Source: Candidatus Methylobacter favarea
Lineage (GTDB): Bacteria > Pseudomonadota > Gammaproteobacteria > Methylococcales > Methylomonadaceae
Length of the DNA stretch: 47,420 nucleotides
Direction: 5' to 3'
Assembly: GCF_902806695.1 (NCBI RefSeq)
Contig: NZ_CADCXN010000054.1
Coordinates: 1-47,420, forward strand
Notes under the pieces: model-generated
Database searches by the model: none
The model's input: only the letters and a program-made list of their open reading frames with translations
Told to the model about the DNA's origin: nothing
Position numbers and translations under genes: made by a program
Shown: positions 34,642 to 43,880 of the stretch, piece after piece
How positions within the stretch are numbered: position 1 is the first letter of the stretch
Layout: every line of letters starts with the position of its first letter

Positions 34642-36393
34642 ATGACCGCCGTAAAACTCAAGCTTGTCGATATTAATACTACAGCCAAACAGAACTCTCC
34701 TTCCAATGACGCCTATCTGCCGTTAGTCGAATTAAAGAATGTCTGTAAGTCTTATGGCGAAGGAAAAAATAAAACTTCGATTCTCAAAGACATTAACCTG
34801 AACATCAGGGAAGGTGAATTTATCGCCATAGTCGGCTTTTCCGGCAGCGGCAAAACGACCCTGATCTCAACCATTGCAGGCTTGATTCACGCCGATAGCG
34901 GCGAGGTCTTGAAACAGGGCAAAGCTATTACGGCGCCCGGACCTGACCGTGGCGTCGTGTTCCAAAACTACTCACTAATGCCTTGGCTGACCGTTTTTGA
35001 AAACGTGGCCTTGGCTGTTGATGAGATTTTTAAGGATTGGCCTGCCGATAACCGCAAGGCGCATACTGAAAAATACGTCCGCATGGTTAATCTGGGCGCC
35101 GCCATGGATAAAAAACCTGCCGAATTATCCGGCGGCATGCGGCAACGGGTCAATGTCGCCAGAGCCCTGGCTGCAAATCCTGACATTTTACTGCTCGATG
35201 AGCCATTGAGTGCGCTGGATGCGTTAACGCGGGGCAATCTGCAGGACGAAATTCTGCAAATCTGGGCGCAGGAAAAGAAAACCGTCATCCTGATTACCAA
35301 TGATGTGGATGAAGCGATTTATATGGCTGACCGCGTAATCGCGCTTAACCCAGGCCCTGATGCGACTTTTGGACCGCATTTTCAGATAAATATCGAGCGG
35401 CCGCGAGATAGAACGGCGTTAAACCATAATGAAGAGTTCAAAAAATGCCGCGCTGAAATTACCCAATACTTAATGAGTATCGGCATGGAAAAAGCCCAGG
35501 ACCTGGGCCAGGATAAAATAGTTCTGCCCAATGTCAGGCCCAATACCAGCAATGACTGGAATCTTGACATCTCGGCATTAAAACCCGGACAGGATGATTT
35601 GGGAAGACCCCGTTATCTCGAGTTCTCGCAACTGTCAAAAATTTATCCTACGCCCGACGGCAACAGCACGGTCAAGGTCGTTGACGGCTTCGACATGAAA
35701 ATGAAAAAAGGCGAGTTCATCTCCATCATCGGCCACTCAGGCTGCGGTAAATCCACCGTGTTATCGATGACTGCCGGATTAAACAGCATTTCCGAAGGCG
35801 TTATTATTCTGGACAACAAGGAAATTGCCAATGCCGGCCCCGACCGCGGCGTGGTGTTCCAGGCGCCCAGCCTGTTTCCGTGGCTCACCGCCTTTGAAAA
35901 CGTCATGTTAGGCGTCGATAAAGTCTATCCCCATGCCAGCAAATCAGAGCGCGATGACATTGTCGAATACTATCTGACCCGTGTCGGTTTGGGTCATTCG
36001 CTGCATAAAAAAGCCGGCGACTTATCCAATGGCATGCGCCAGCGCGTCGGCATTGCCCGCGCCTTTGCCTTGTCGCCTAAACTGCTGCTGCTGGATGAAC
36101 CGTTCGGCATGCTCGATTCCCTAACCCGCTGGGAATTGCAGGAAGTTTTAATGGAAGTCTGGGAGAGAACCCATGTTACCGCCATCATTGTCACGCATGA
36201 TGTCGATGAAGCCATTCTGCTAGCAGACCGTGTGGTGATGATGACTAACGGGCCGCATGCAAAAATCGGCAAAATCGAAGCCATTGATTTACCCCGGCCG
36301 CGCACCCGAAAAGCCCTGCTGGCCCATCCGGATTATTACAAATACAGGGAAAGTCTGCTTGGTTTTCTTAGTGAATGTGATCGGGCGCATTAA
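34642..36393 (+). CDS. nrtC: Fused twin-ATPase of nitrate transporter (NrtC-NrtD type)
   Basis: The 583-residue protein carries two ABC ATPase domains. The first has Walker A GFSGSGKTT (65-73), Q-loop VVFQNYS, signature LSGGMRQR (162-169) and Walker B LLLDEPLSALD. The second has GHSGCGKST (364-372), VVFQAPS, LSNGMRQR (461-468), LLLLDEPFGMLD and the switch histidine His519 in VTHDVDEA. The first domain has Asn220 (ITNDVDEA) at the switch-histidine position, so it may be catalytically weak. The two halves correspond to NrtC and NrtD joined into one chain without the NrtA-like domain of cyanobacterial NrtC. It begins 13 bases after nrtB. Confidence 0.9.
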   Translation: MTAVKLKLVDINTTAKQNSPSNDAYLPLVELKNVCKSYGEGKNKTSILKDINLNIREGEFIAIVGFSGSGKTTLISTIAGLIHADSGEVLKQGKAITAPGPDRGVVFQNYSLMPWLTVFENVALAVDEIFKDWPADNRKAHTEKYVRMVNLGAAMDKKPAELSGGMRQRVNVARALAANPDILLLDEPLSALDALTRGNLQDEILQIWAQEKKTVILITNDVDEAIYMADRVIALNPGPDATFGPHFQINIERPRDRTALNHNEEFKKCRAEITQYLMSIGMEKAQDLGQDKIVLPNVRPNTSNDWNLDISALKPGQDDLGRPRYLEFSQLSKIYPTPDGNSTVKVVDGFDMKMKKGEFISIIGHSGCGKSTVLSMTAGLNSISEGVIILDNKEIANAGPDRGVVFQAPSLFPWLTAFENVMLGVDKVYPHASKSERDDIVEYYLTRVGLGHSLHKKAGDLSNGMRQRVGIARAFALSPKLLLLDEPFGMLDSLTRWELQEVLMEVWERTHVTAIIVTHDVDEAILLADRVVMMTNGPHAKIGKIEAIDLPRPRTRKALLAHPDYYKYRESLLGFLSECDRAH

Positions 36394-36436
36394 CCATCGC
36401 CTGATTGTTTATTTCTAGCCGATAACAGAGAATTTT

Positions 36437-37699
36437 ATGTTACAGCATCACAGAAAAATATCCGTCATGGCCGCCATCTTGTCCATGACTACCGTAAGCC
36501 CCGCAGCCTTGGCAGATATTACCCGGGCTATTGAAGATGCCCTTAATTTCTATCATTACGGCCATTATGGCGCAATAAAGGCGGATTTGAATTATCGTTA
36601 TGAAAATGTCGATCAGGACAAGGGCGGCACTCCTAATCCACATACCGCCAACGCCAATACCGCGCGCTTGCGGATAGGCTTTCTTTCTCCCGTATTTCAC
36701 GGCTTGCAGGGCTATGCCGAATATGAAGGCAATCTTGCCATGCAGGAAGATTACAACAGCTTGCGTAACGGCAAGACCGGTTTCTCAACAGTCGCCGATC
36801 CTGAAAAAAGCGAGCTTAACCAGCTGTGGATCAGTTATGCAGGCATACCCGATACTGTCATAAAAGGCGGCCGGCAACGTATCAAGCTGGATGACGACCG
36901 CTTTATCGGCAATGTCGGCTGGCGGCAGATGGAACAAACCTATGATTCTGTGCTGATTACCCATAACAACCAGCAGCTGTTCGGTCTGACTATTAATGCC
37001 GGCTTTATCGGTAATGTGCAAACGTTTACCTCCACGACAGAAAATATTGATGCGCCGCTACTTAATATTAATTATAAGGTCGGTGATTACGGCAATCTGG
37101 TCGGGTATGGCTACTGGCTGGATTATACCGAGACAGAAAATTATGAAAAATCAAGCCAGACCTATGGCGTGCGCTTCAATGGCTCTACGCCAAAAATTTA
37201 TAAAAACTATAACCTGCATTACACCGCTGAATGGGGGCTTCAACAGGATTACGGACACGGTAAAACCAACTATGAAGCCGATCGCATCAATGTGATGGGC
37301 GGCTTTACGGCTTATAACTTCACTTTTCAAGGGGCTGTGGAGCAGCTTAGCGGTCAGGGAGTAAACAAGACTTTCGATACGCCGCTGGGTACGAACCACG
37401 CCTTCCAGGGTTGGGCTGACCTGTTTCTGGTTACCCCGGCCAATGGCATTCGAGACGTGTTCGGCACAGTCATTGGCGCCTTTGATAAAGGCAACCTCAT
37501 AGTAACCGGCGTCTATCATGACTTTTCCGACGACACCGGCAGCATTCACTACGGCAGGGAATGGGATGTCATGGCGGTCAAGAAATTCGGCAAACATTAT
37601 TCATTGCTGGCTAAATACGCTTACTACGACGATCTGGGTAAGCTGGCTACTACCACAGATACCCAGAAAATCTGGTTCCAGGCCAGTGTCACTTTTTAA
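36437..37699 (+). CDS. Outer-membrane beta-barrel porin (alginate-export-like)
   Basis: The 420-residue product has a signal peptide (cleavage likely after ALA near residue 28). After it come alternating beta strands rich in Tyr, Gly and Asn, ending in the barrel-closing SVTF with terminal Phe. Blocks such as KGGRQRIKLDDDRFIGNVGWRQ and YDSVLITH match the alginate-export (PF13372) barrel family. In this position it probably provides outer-membrane entry of nitrate or cyanate for NrtA. Substrate selectivity is inference. It lies 43 bases after the nrtC gene. Confidence 0.78.
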   Translation: MLQHHRKISVMAAILSMTTVSPAALADITRAIEDALNFYHYGHYGAIKADLNYRYENVDQDKGGTPNPHTANANTARLRIGFLSPVFHGLQGYAEYEGNLAMQEDYNSLRNGKTGFSTVADPEKSELNQLWISYAGIPDTVIKGGRQRIKLDDDRFIGNVGWRQMEQTYDSVLITHNNQQLFGLTINAGFIGNVQTFTSTTENIDAPLLNINYKVGDYGNLVGYGYWLDYTETENYEKSSQTYGVRFNGSTPKIYKNYNLHYTAEWGLQQDYGHGKTNYEADRINVMGGFTAYNFTFQGAVEQLSGQGVNKTFDTPLGTNHAFQGWADLFLVTPANGIRDVFGTVIGAFDKGNLIVTGVYHDFSDDTGSIHYGREWDVMAVKKFGKHYSLLAKYAYYDDLGKLATTTDTQKIWFQASVTF

Positions 37700-37789
37700 T
37701 GCCGCTCTGATAGGGAAATCTTTACCCGCCTTCATAAATGGGTTCTTAATTGAACTACACCTGTTAATTTTAGATTTGGAGAAAAAATT

Positions 37790-38617
37790 ATGTCTTATTT
37801 AGTCCCGTCAGAATTTGTCACAAAGATGGTCGATGCCGGTGAATCAAAAATATTTATGTCAACCCGAGATACCTTGATCAGAGCTTATATGGCCGGTGCA
37901 ATCCTGGCGCTGGCTGCCGTATTTGCGGTCGCTATCGCTGTGCAGACAAATTCTCCAATTTTTGGCGCAATTTTATTTCCCGTTGGTTTTTGCATGCTGT
38001 ATTTACTGGGTTTCGATCTTCTGACCGGCGTATTTGTTTTGACGCCGCTGGCATGGCTTGATAAACGTCCGGGCGTGACCATTGACGGTATTTTCAGGAA
38101 CTGGGGCTTGGTCTTCTCAGGCAATTTTCTAGGCGCCTTAACTGTGGCGGTTATGATGTCGATTGTCTTTACCTATGGTTTCTCCGTTGAGCCCGATGCA
38201 GTCGGTAAAAAGCTTGCGGGCATCGGTGAAGCGCGAACACTGGGCTATTCAAAATATGGCGCGGCCGGCTGGTTAACGATCTTTATCAGAGGCATGCTGT
38301 GTAACTGGATGGTATCAACTGGCGTGGTTGGAGCGATGATTTCCACTTCCGTCAGCGGCAAGGTGATCGCCATGTGGATGCCGATCATGCTGTTCTTCGG
38401 CATGACCTTTGAGCACTCGGTGGTTAACATGTTTCTGTTTCCGGCCGGTTTGATCATGGGAGGAAAGTTCTCGATCATGGATTACTTTATCTGGAACGAG
38501 ATTCCGACTGTTTTGGGTAATCTGATTGGCGGGCTGGCGTTTACCGGGCTGACGTTATATTCCACGCATATAAAAACCGCCCCGAAACGCTCTTTCGTTG
38601 CGAGGAAGGAAGCTTAA
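37790..38617 (+). CDS. nirC: Formate/nitrite transporter family channel (NirC/FocA)
   Basis: The 275-residue integral protein has six hydrophobic helices and the FNT signatures GAILFPVGFCMLYLLGFDLLTG (short form) and GMLCNWMVSTGVVGA. A GMTFEHSVVNMFLFPAGLIMG block contains the central histidine of FNT channels. It passes nitrite, formate or related small anions. Its place after nrtABC argues for nitrite. GGAG precedes the ATG. Confidence 0.88.
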   Translation: MSYLVPSEFVTKMVDAGESKIFMSTRDTLIRAYMAGAILALAAVFAVAIAVQTNSPIFGAILFPVGFCMLYLLGFDLLTGVFVLTPLAWLDKRPGVTIDGIFRNWGLVFSGNFLGALTVAVMMSIVFTYGFSVEPDAVGKKLAGIGEARTLGYSKYGAAGWLTIFIRGMLCNWMVSTGVVGAMISTSVSGKVIAMWMPIMLFFGMTFEHSVVNMFLFPAGLIMGGKFSIMDYFIWNEIPTVLGNLIGGLAFTGLTLYSTHIKTAPKRSFVARKEA

Positions 38618-38697
38618 TAGCCCTCAAAAGCGATAGGCCTGGGCATTTTCCCGAAGCGTTTGGTGCATAGCTTTCCGCCAAAGTAATATCCCTAGTT

Positions 38698-38728
38698 AAA
38701 GCCTCCGCCCAATAAATGCCGGGGCTTT
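38698..38728 (+). other. Hairpin between nirC and cynS
   Basis: AAAGCC at 38698-38703 pairs with GGCTTT at 38723-38728. CCG then pairs with CGG after a one-base bulge, and a 12-base loop separates the arms. No T-run follows. It may be a weak processing or attenuation site that sets cynS expression apart from nirC. Confidence 0.45.
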
Positions 38729-38763
38729 AGACAATTACTGTTTAATCCGTCAAGGAATTCACC

Positions 38764-39207
38764 ATGACACGCAACGAAGTCACCGAATTGATTATCGCGC
38801 AAAAACTGCGCAAGCAATTGACATGGCCGCAACTGGCCGATGCCATCGGCCGGAGCAAGGAATGGACAACCGCGGCCCTGCTCGGACAGATGACGCTCAA
38901 CGCCGAACAGGCGGCCAGGATCGGCGCAATGCTGGAGTTGCCCGCCGAGGCCATCGAACAATTGCAAGTGGTTCCCTACAAGGGCTCCCTGCCCACCACC
39001 GTGCCGGCCGACCCGCTGATTTACCGTTTCCACGAACTGGTCAATGTCTATGGCACTACCTTTAAGGCCTTGATTCACGAAGAATTCGGGGACGGCATTA
39101 TGAGTGCGATCGATTTCAGCCTGGATCTTCAACGCGAGCCCGATCCCAAGGGGGACCGCGTCAGGATCGTGATGAGCGGCAAGTTTCTTCCTTACAAGAG
39201 CTACTGA
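38764..39207 (+). CDS. cynS: Cyanase (cyanate hydratase)
   Basis: The 147-residue enzyme converts cyanate and bicarbonate to carbon dioxide and carbamate, releasing ammonia. The catalytic triad is visible: Arg88 and Glu91 in LIYRFHELVNVYG and Ser114 in GDGIMSAIDF, spaced as in E. coli CynS. It ends GKFLPYKSY as the family does. The coding sequence is clearly richer in G and C than its neighbours and is bounded by gaps, pointing to separate acquisition. Its presence after nrtABC suggests the transporter also brings in cyanate. Confidence 0.95.
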   Translation: MTRNEVTELIIAQKLRKQLTWPQLADAIGRSKEWTTAALLGQMTLNAEQAARIGAMLELPAEAIEQLQVVPYKGSLPTTVPADPLIYRFHELVNVYGTTFKALIHEEFGDGIMSAIDFSLDLQREPDPKGDRVRIVMSGKFLPYKSY

Positions 39208-39251
39208 GGCTTGCAGCCTGTGCGCGGCCGACACTCTGCCGGAACGTGACA

Positions 39252-40976
39252 ATGCCTGGTCGGTTGCAAATCTCTATAGGCCAATGCTCCGATAAAGGCC
39301 GTAAAGAAACCAATCAGGATTTTCACGGCGTTTATATTCCGAAAGAACCTCAGTTGAGTTCAAAAGGCATTGCCATTGCCTTGGCGGACGGGATCAGCAG
39401 CAGCGATGTCAGCCATATTGCCAGCCAGGCTGCTGTGGCAGGCTTTTTGGAGGATTATTTTTGTACATCGGAAGCCTGGTCGGTAAAAAAGTCGGTACAA
39501 CGGGTTTTAATGGCAAGCAACTCATGGTTGCATGCGCAAACGCGGCAAAACCGGTATTGCTACGATAAGGACAGAGGCTATGTCTGTACCTTAAGCGCGA
39601 TGGTGATCAAATCCACCACTGCGCATATTTTTCATATTGGCGATGCCCGGATCTACCGATTACGCGGCAATGATCTGGAACAGCTCACCGATGATCATCG
39701 GCTTTGGGTGTCGCAGGATAAAAGCTACCTTAGCCGCGCCTTAGGGATCGACTCCCATGTTGAAATTGATTATCAAGCCCTGGCCGTGGCAAAAGGCGAT
39801 ATTTTCCTGTTTGCGACTGATGGCGTTTATGAACATGTCACGCTGCCTTTTATCATCCATGCCATCAACAAATCCGGGAATGATCTCGACACCGCGGCAA
39901 AAACGATCGTCGATGAAGCTTACCGGCAAGGCAGTACGGATAACCTGACGATACAAATCGTCAGAGTCGAAAACCTGCCCAGACAGGATGCCAAAGAGCT
40001 TTACCGGTCGCTAACCGAACTGCCGTTCCCGCCTATACTGGAAGCACGGGCGCTGTTTGACGGCTACACCATTGTCAGAGAGTTGCATGCCAGCAGCCGC
40101 AGCCATATATATCTTGCGGTAGATAATGATACCCACTTGCAGGTTGTTATAAAAACCCCCTCCATTGATCTTCGGGGCGATGCGGCTTACCTGGAACGCT
40201 TTCTGATGGAAGACTGGATCGCCAGGCGCATCAATAATGCGCATGTGCTCAAACCTTGCGCACAGACGCGGAAACGCAACTTCCTGTATGTTGCCACGGA
40301 ATTCATTGACGGCCAGACCTTGACTCAATGGATGATCGATAACCCGAAGGCGGATATAGAAACCGTGCGCCGGATCATTGAACAAATTGCCAAAGGATTA
40401 CGCGCTTTTCATCGTCTGGAAATGCTGCATCAGGATCTGAGACCCGACAATATCATGATCGATAGCACCGGCACGGTGAAGATCATCGATTTTGGTTCGA
40501 CGGAAGTTGCCGGCATTATGGAAATTGCCACCCCGCTCAAGCGAAACAGTTTATTAGGTACTGCCCAATATACCGCACCGGAATATTTTCTGGGAGAAAG
40601 CGGAACGACACGGTCGGATATGTTTTCTTTAGGGGTCATCACTTATCAAATGCTGACCGGCAAGCTGCCTTATGGAACGCAAGTAGCTAAATCCAGAACC
40701 AGCGCAGCGCAAAACAGCTTAGCCTATAATTCTATAGTCGATGATGAGTGTAAAATTCCGCTCTGGATAGATGATGCCATCAGAAAAATGGTAGATCCGA
40801 ACCCAAGCCAGCGTTACGAAGAATTATCCGAGTACACCTATGATCTGCGTCATCCGAACAAAGCGTTTCTGAATAAAACCCGGCCACCACTGATAGAGCG
40901 TAAGCCGGTGATTTTCTGGAAAAGCGTTTCATTCATTCTGACAACTATCATTGCCCTATTATTGATCAAGTGCTGA
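39252..40976 (+). CDS. PP2C phosphatase-protein kinase fusion with C-terminal membrane anchor
   Basis: This encodes 574 residues from the ATG at 39252 (GTG at 39246 is too close to GGAAC). The N-terminal PP2C domain (about 1-250) has RKETNQDFHG, ADGISSSD, IGDARIYRL, ATDGVYEHV and STDNLTIQIV. The kinase domain (about 275-535) has the lysine in VVIKTP, the catalytic loop LHQDLRPDNIMI, DFGST and TAPEYFLG. A final hydrophobic helix (about 552-572) anchors it to the inner membrane. Such fusions occur beside nitrate assimilation genes in pseudomonads, where the targets are unknown. Confidence 0.88.
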   Translation: MPGRLQISIGQCSDKGRKETNQDFHGVYIPKEPQLSSKGIAIALADGISSSDVSHIASQAAVAGFLEDYFCTSEAWSVKKSVQRVLMASNSWLHAQTRQNRYCYDKDRGYVCTLSAMVIKSTTAHIFHIGDARIYRLRGNDLEQLTDDHRLWVSQDKSYLSRALGIDSHVEIDYQALAVAKGDIFLFATDGVYEHVTLPFIIHAINKSGNDLDTAAKTIVDEAYRQGSTDNLTIQIVRVENLPRQDAKELYRSLTELPFPPILEARALFDGYTIVRELHASSRSHIYLAVDNDTHLQVVIKTPSIDLRGDAAYLERFLMEDWIARRINNAHVLKPCAQTRKRNFLYVATEFIDGQTLTQWMIDNPKADIETVRRIIEQIAKGLRAFHRLEMLHQDLRPDNIMIDSTGTVKIIDFGSTEVAGIMEIATPLKRNSLLGTAQYTAPEYFLGESGTTRSDMFSLGVITYQMLTGKLPYGTQVAKSRTSAAQNSLAYNSIVDDECKIPLWIDDAIRKMVDPNPSQRYEELSEYTYDLRHPNKAFLNKTRPPLIERKPVIFWKSVSFILTTIIALLLIKC

Positions 40977-41050
40977 AGCGAGCATTGCTGGATTGTCCCG
41001 GATTGTTTCTAACAGATAATTAGCCAGCGCCTTATTATCTTGATAGATAT

Positions 41051-41081
41051 GGCCTGGGGTTGCCTTGAGTAACCCCAGGCC
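41051..41081. terminator. Hairpin between the convergent kinase fusion and terB genes
   Basis: GGCCTGGGGTT (41051-41061) pairs perfectly over 11 bases with AACCCCAGGCC (41071-41081), loop 9 bases. The position between converging genes fits a bidirectional transcription stop. T-runs on both sides are poor, so termination strength is uncertain. Confidence 0.6.
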
Positions 41082-41092
41082 TTGGAAAACAG

Positions 41093-41548
41093 TTATTCCA
41101 GTTCAAATTCCGATGGATTAATCGCTAACTCCTTGGCTATTTTAATGGCCACCTTTTTTTCAGCCGCATCAAAATTGCCGTCAGCGGAGGCAATTGCAAT
41201 AATCATACGAATTAACAGGCGCGAAGCCTCGGCATTTGACTTCATCTTGCCCAATGCTTGATAGGCCTTGGCTTCGCCTATGTCTTTATCGAATTCAATC
41301 TGCCCGACAAAATCCTGGAAAGCCTTGATGACGTCACTGGTGGTAAAAATCGACAGCGCATCATGGCTTTCGATGAATTTAATCATTTTTTGTTTTTCAT
41401 CCGAAGTAATAGTGCCGTCAGCCATAGCCACCAAGGCTGAACCCGCCATGGCGGCATTCAGGAAATCCTTGTTCTTGTATTTCAAGGCTTCTGTTTTTAA
41501 CTCAGTAGCTTTTGTTTTTAATTGATTAAGAAAACTATCGAAACTCAT
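41093..41548 (-). CDS. terB: Tellurite/stress resistance protein TerB
   Basis: The 151-residue protein has exactly the length of E. coli TerB. It shows the two acidic metal-binding motifs AMADGTITSDE (about residues 41-51) and ASADGNFDAAE (about 124-134) in a helical frame. TerB acts at the inner membrane with TerC in the Ter stress response. It is the last gene of the cluster, 221 bases from the HpcH-like gene, so it may also have its own promoter. No terC gene is in the window. Confidence 0.93.
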   Translation of the reverse strand: MSFDSFLNQLKTKATELKTEALKYKNKDFLNAAMAGSALVAMADGTITSDEKQKMIKFIESHDALSIFTTSDVIKAFQDFVGQIEFDKDIGEAKAYQALGKMKSNAEASRLLIRMIIAIASADGNFDAAEKKVAIKIAKELAINPSEFELE

Positions 41549-41619
41549 TATTGATCTCCCGGTTAAGTATGTCGTTATGATTAAAGGTATATCTTACTTA
41601 TTATTGGCTTCCCGCCCTA

Positions 41620-41777
41620 CTATTTAATCCCTGCTCCTATGCGCGTTACACGTAATAACGCCTGATCGTTAATATTTTTCAGCAGGGCGACAGCAATGTG
41701 AGCCGCTGATTTCGGCGACTGTCAATATGAAGCTCGATAGTGGGCTGATTGCCTTGACTAATAATTCGATTACTCAC
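41620..41777 (-). pseudogene. Possible frameshifted small gene between HpcH-like gene and terB
   Basis: A GTG at 41777, after AGGAGAACCA, opens 32 codons (MSNRIISQGNQPTIELHI and on) and closes at 41679. In the neighbouring frame, KSAAHIAVALLKNINDQALL and RVTRIGAGIK runs to a stop at 41620. The two parts read like one small protein broken by a one-base shift. The start overlaps the end of the HpcH-like gene, as in coupled genes. It could be a true short peptide, a pseudogene, or chance. Confidence 0.33.
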
Positions 41778-42756
41778 TGGTTCTCCTTTGGTGTTTTTTT
41801 ACTTTTTGAACACATATCTTCGAGTACTCGGGAAACGTCAGCGATTCCCTATTGCCGTAGCAAAGCTGCCTGTCGATAATGCTTTCCGCCCAGCGCTTAT
41901 GGGTTGCTACTTCACACATCGCATTATGCATTCGGAAAACTGCCGGCGCCGAGTTCTCGCTTAAGGTGATTGCCATTTCATAGTCTTCCGTATCGACGGT
42001 ATAAGCCGATTCAATCGCCGCTACCTGGGACGGATGGATAGCGGTTTTGCCAATCAATCCATGCGCCAGATCGAGCCGGATTTCTTTTTGCAGGGTGACA
42101 GTATCATCCAGGTATTCAAACACCGGCGCGGACAATGAGAAGTCGTAAGGTTTAAACACCGTAACCAGTTGCGAAATGGCACTGCCGAGCGGGGTTTCAT
42201 AGAGCGTCAGATTCCTCGGCCGGCGGATGCCTAAAATATTCATCAGATCATTGCCGCCAATCCGCAGCATTAATATCTTCTGGTAAATGCCGTCTTGCAG
42301 CAAAGCCTGCCGTAAAGCGCACATGGCATTGAGATCAAATGCCTCTTTTGTCTCCAGCGTTGGCATGACCTTGAAAGAGGTATCTTTCAACTGATCAAAA
42401 TAGGCGCAAAAATTGAGCTCTGTAAATTTCGGCAAAACAAAACCGTCCACCTTTTCAATATGTGAAATATCAAGTAAACGCCTCAGTATTTCAGGACTTC
42501 GGGCGCGGATAAAGCGAAAACGCTGTGGAGAATGTTTGAAGGCTTGCAGGCATAAACCGAGATGGCGAAGGCTGCTTTCCACATCAGAGCGGGACAAGGC
42601 GTCCTCGGTGCAAAAAATCATCGAACGCAGCACGGGGAGTTTTTCGCCGTTGGCGATTTCAATGATATCGCGCCTGTTGGCCGGCATATAAAGCGGAGCG
42701 CCTAAAAACCACGGTGAGAAAGCGCCGGGCAATTGTGGCAGCGGCTGCGTTTTCAT
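41770..42756 (-). CDS. HpcH/HpaI-aldolase/CitE-like lyase of the Ter cluster
   Basis: The 328-residue TIM-barrel enzyme is related to citrate lyase CitE and HpcH. Key blocks are LPKFTELNF, METLETKEAF-like PTLETKEAFD, LMLRIGGNDLMNILGI (metal and acid site) and GKTAIHPSQVAAIESAY (carboxylate-binding end). It would make or break a carbon-carbon bond in the Ter-linked pathway. Its ATG overlaps the stop of the StiP-like gene as ATGA. The family is known from Ter clusters, but the substrate is not. Confidence 0.82.
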   Translation of the reverse strand: MKTQPLPQLPGAFSPWFLGAPLYMPANRRDIIEIANGEKLPVLRSMIFCTEDALSRSDVESSLRHLGLCLQAFKHSPQRFRFIRARSPEILRRLLDISHIEKVDGFVLPKFTELNFCAYFDQLKDTSFKVMPTLETKEAFDLNAMCALRQALLQDGIYQKILMLRIGGNDLMNILGIRRPRNLTLYETPLGSAISQLVTVFKPYDFSLSAPVFEYLDDTVTLQKEIRLDLAHGLIGKTAIHPSQVAAIESAYTVDTEDYEMAITLSENSAPAVFRMHNAMCEVATHKRWAESIIDRQLCYGNRESLTFPEYSKICVQKVKKHQRRTSE

Positions 42757-43853
42757 GACGTTTTGACCTCTCTGATTAAGGCCGCGGCCCTATAGGGAAT
42801 ATCCGCAAAAATTTCTACCGGAATATGCCGGGATTTTGCCAGCCACTGCAAGTGCCGGGTTGCCTCTGATTCCGTTTCCTTCAGCAGCAAAAGCTGGGCC
42901 TGGCGGCGCAGTAATACGCGCGTGGCCTCGCCTATGCCGGGCTTGATATGATTGTGATTTGTAATCCCGTAGCGGCTGGCAATCCATTGTAAAAAATGTT
43001 TGGAAACGGATTGTAGGTGCTGACGATTCAGCTCGACAACTTTTGAGTTTCGAGCACGCTTTTTCCATCTGCTATCCGTTCTGGCCAGAATCGCATCAAT
43101 AAAATATTTCGACAAATCCTGCGGCGCAAACCAGTCATAATACAAACAGCCATGAAAATCGTCAGCGCTCAATTGATTTTTATCGTAGACAGATCGGCTG
43201 GTTAAGCCCGATACCGTGGCGTTCAGGATACTCGACGGAATCAGATAGTCTTCCGACGATGCCGCGACGGCAGCGAAACCCGACAGATCAGTCAGCACAT
43301 AAAGCTCGGCAGGAATTTTAATGCCGTCGCCGGCAGCAAAATCATCCAGACTGCGTTGCAATTGCCGGGCAATAACGCCTTTGCCGGTCCAGCCATCGAC
43401 AAACACTAAAGATTCCGATGAGTGATGGCGCAAAATAAAGCGCAGCGCGTTTTGGTCTATGCCGATGTCCCTGATAATGGAAATTGAATAATGCGCGGCT
43501 TCCCTGTTTAAATAACGCTTCAGCACGTGCTTTAACAGCACGCCGATCGGCGTGCCCGCCCGCGCCAGTGAAACCAGGGTTATTCCGTGCGGGCGCGTGG
43601 CCAGGATGCGTTCAGCCAGCACCAGAAGATGATTCGCCATGCGGTCCTGGTTCAATGCCATGGCCTTGTAAAAAAGCCCCAAATAGTCATCGGAGGGCAA
43701 AGACTCATGCGTCAGCATTTCTGAATAATGTTTCCGGCCTGACTGAATCAAGGATTCCTTGACCTCGACAGGCGTATCAGGAACCGTAATAGGTTTTAGC
43801 AAGAACTGCACGTCGTCTAACGCATAGCTGCCGGTAAACGGTGCCCTAGTCAT
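42753..43853 (-). CDS. StiP-like PRTase-related protein of the Ter cluster
   Basis: The 366-residue protein begins GSYALDDVQFLLKPI and contains LVSLARAGTPIGVLLKHVL, a phosphoribosyltransferase-like nucleotide site. SLVFVDGWTGKGVIARQL resembles the PRPP-loop of that fold. The family is annotated as cysteine protease StiP in databases, although PRTase-like chemistry fits its motifs better. It belongs to the conserved Ter-associated biosynthesis set. It lies 27 bases after the HAD gene and overlaps the HpcH-like gene. Confidence 0.78.
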   Translation of the reverse strand: MTRAPFTGSYALDDVQFLLKPITVPDTPVEVKESLIQSGRKHYSEMLTHESLPSDDYLGLFYKAMALNQDRMANHLLVLAERILATRPHGITLVSLARAGTPIGVLLKHVLKRYLNREAAHYSISIIRDIGIDQNALRFILRHHSSESLVFVDGWTGKGVIARQLQRSLDDFAAGDGIKIPAELYVLTDLSGFAAVAASSEDYLIPSSILNATVSGLTSRSVYDKNQLSADDFHGCLYYDWFAPQDLSKYFIDAILARTDSRWKKRARNSKVVELNRQHLQSVSKHFLQWIASRYGITNHNHIKPGIGEATRVLLRRQAQLLLLKETESEATRHLQWLAKSRHIPVEIFADIPYRAAALIREVKTS

Positions 43854-43880
43854 AACTGTGATAGTGAATTTCTGCGTTGC

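Noticed and set aside
37151-37597. Minus-strand open frame of 148 codons within the porin gene
   Set aside because: It is a shadow of the porin coding frame, which has a signal peptide and terminal Phe.
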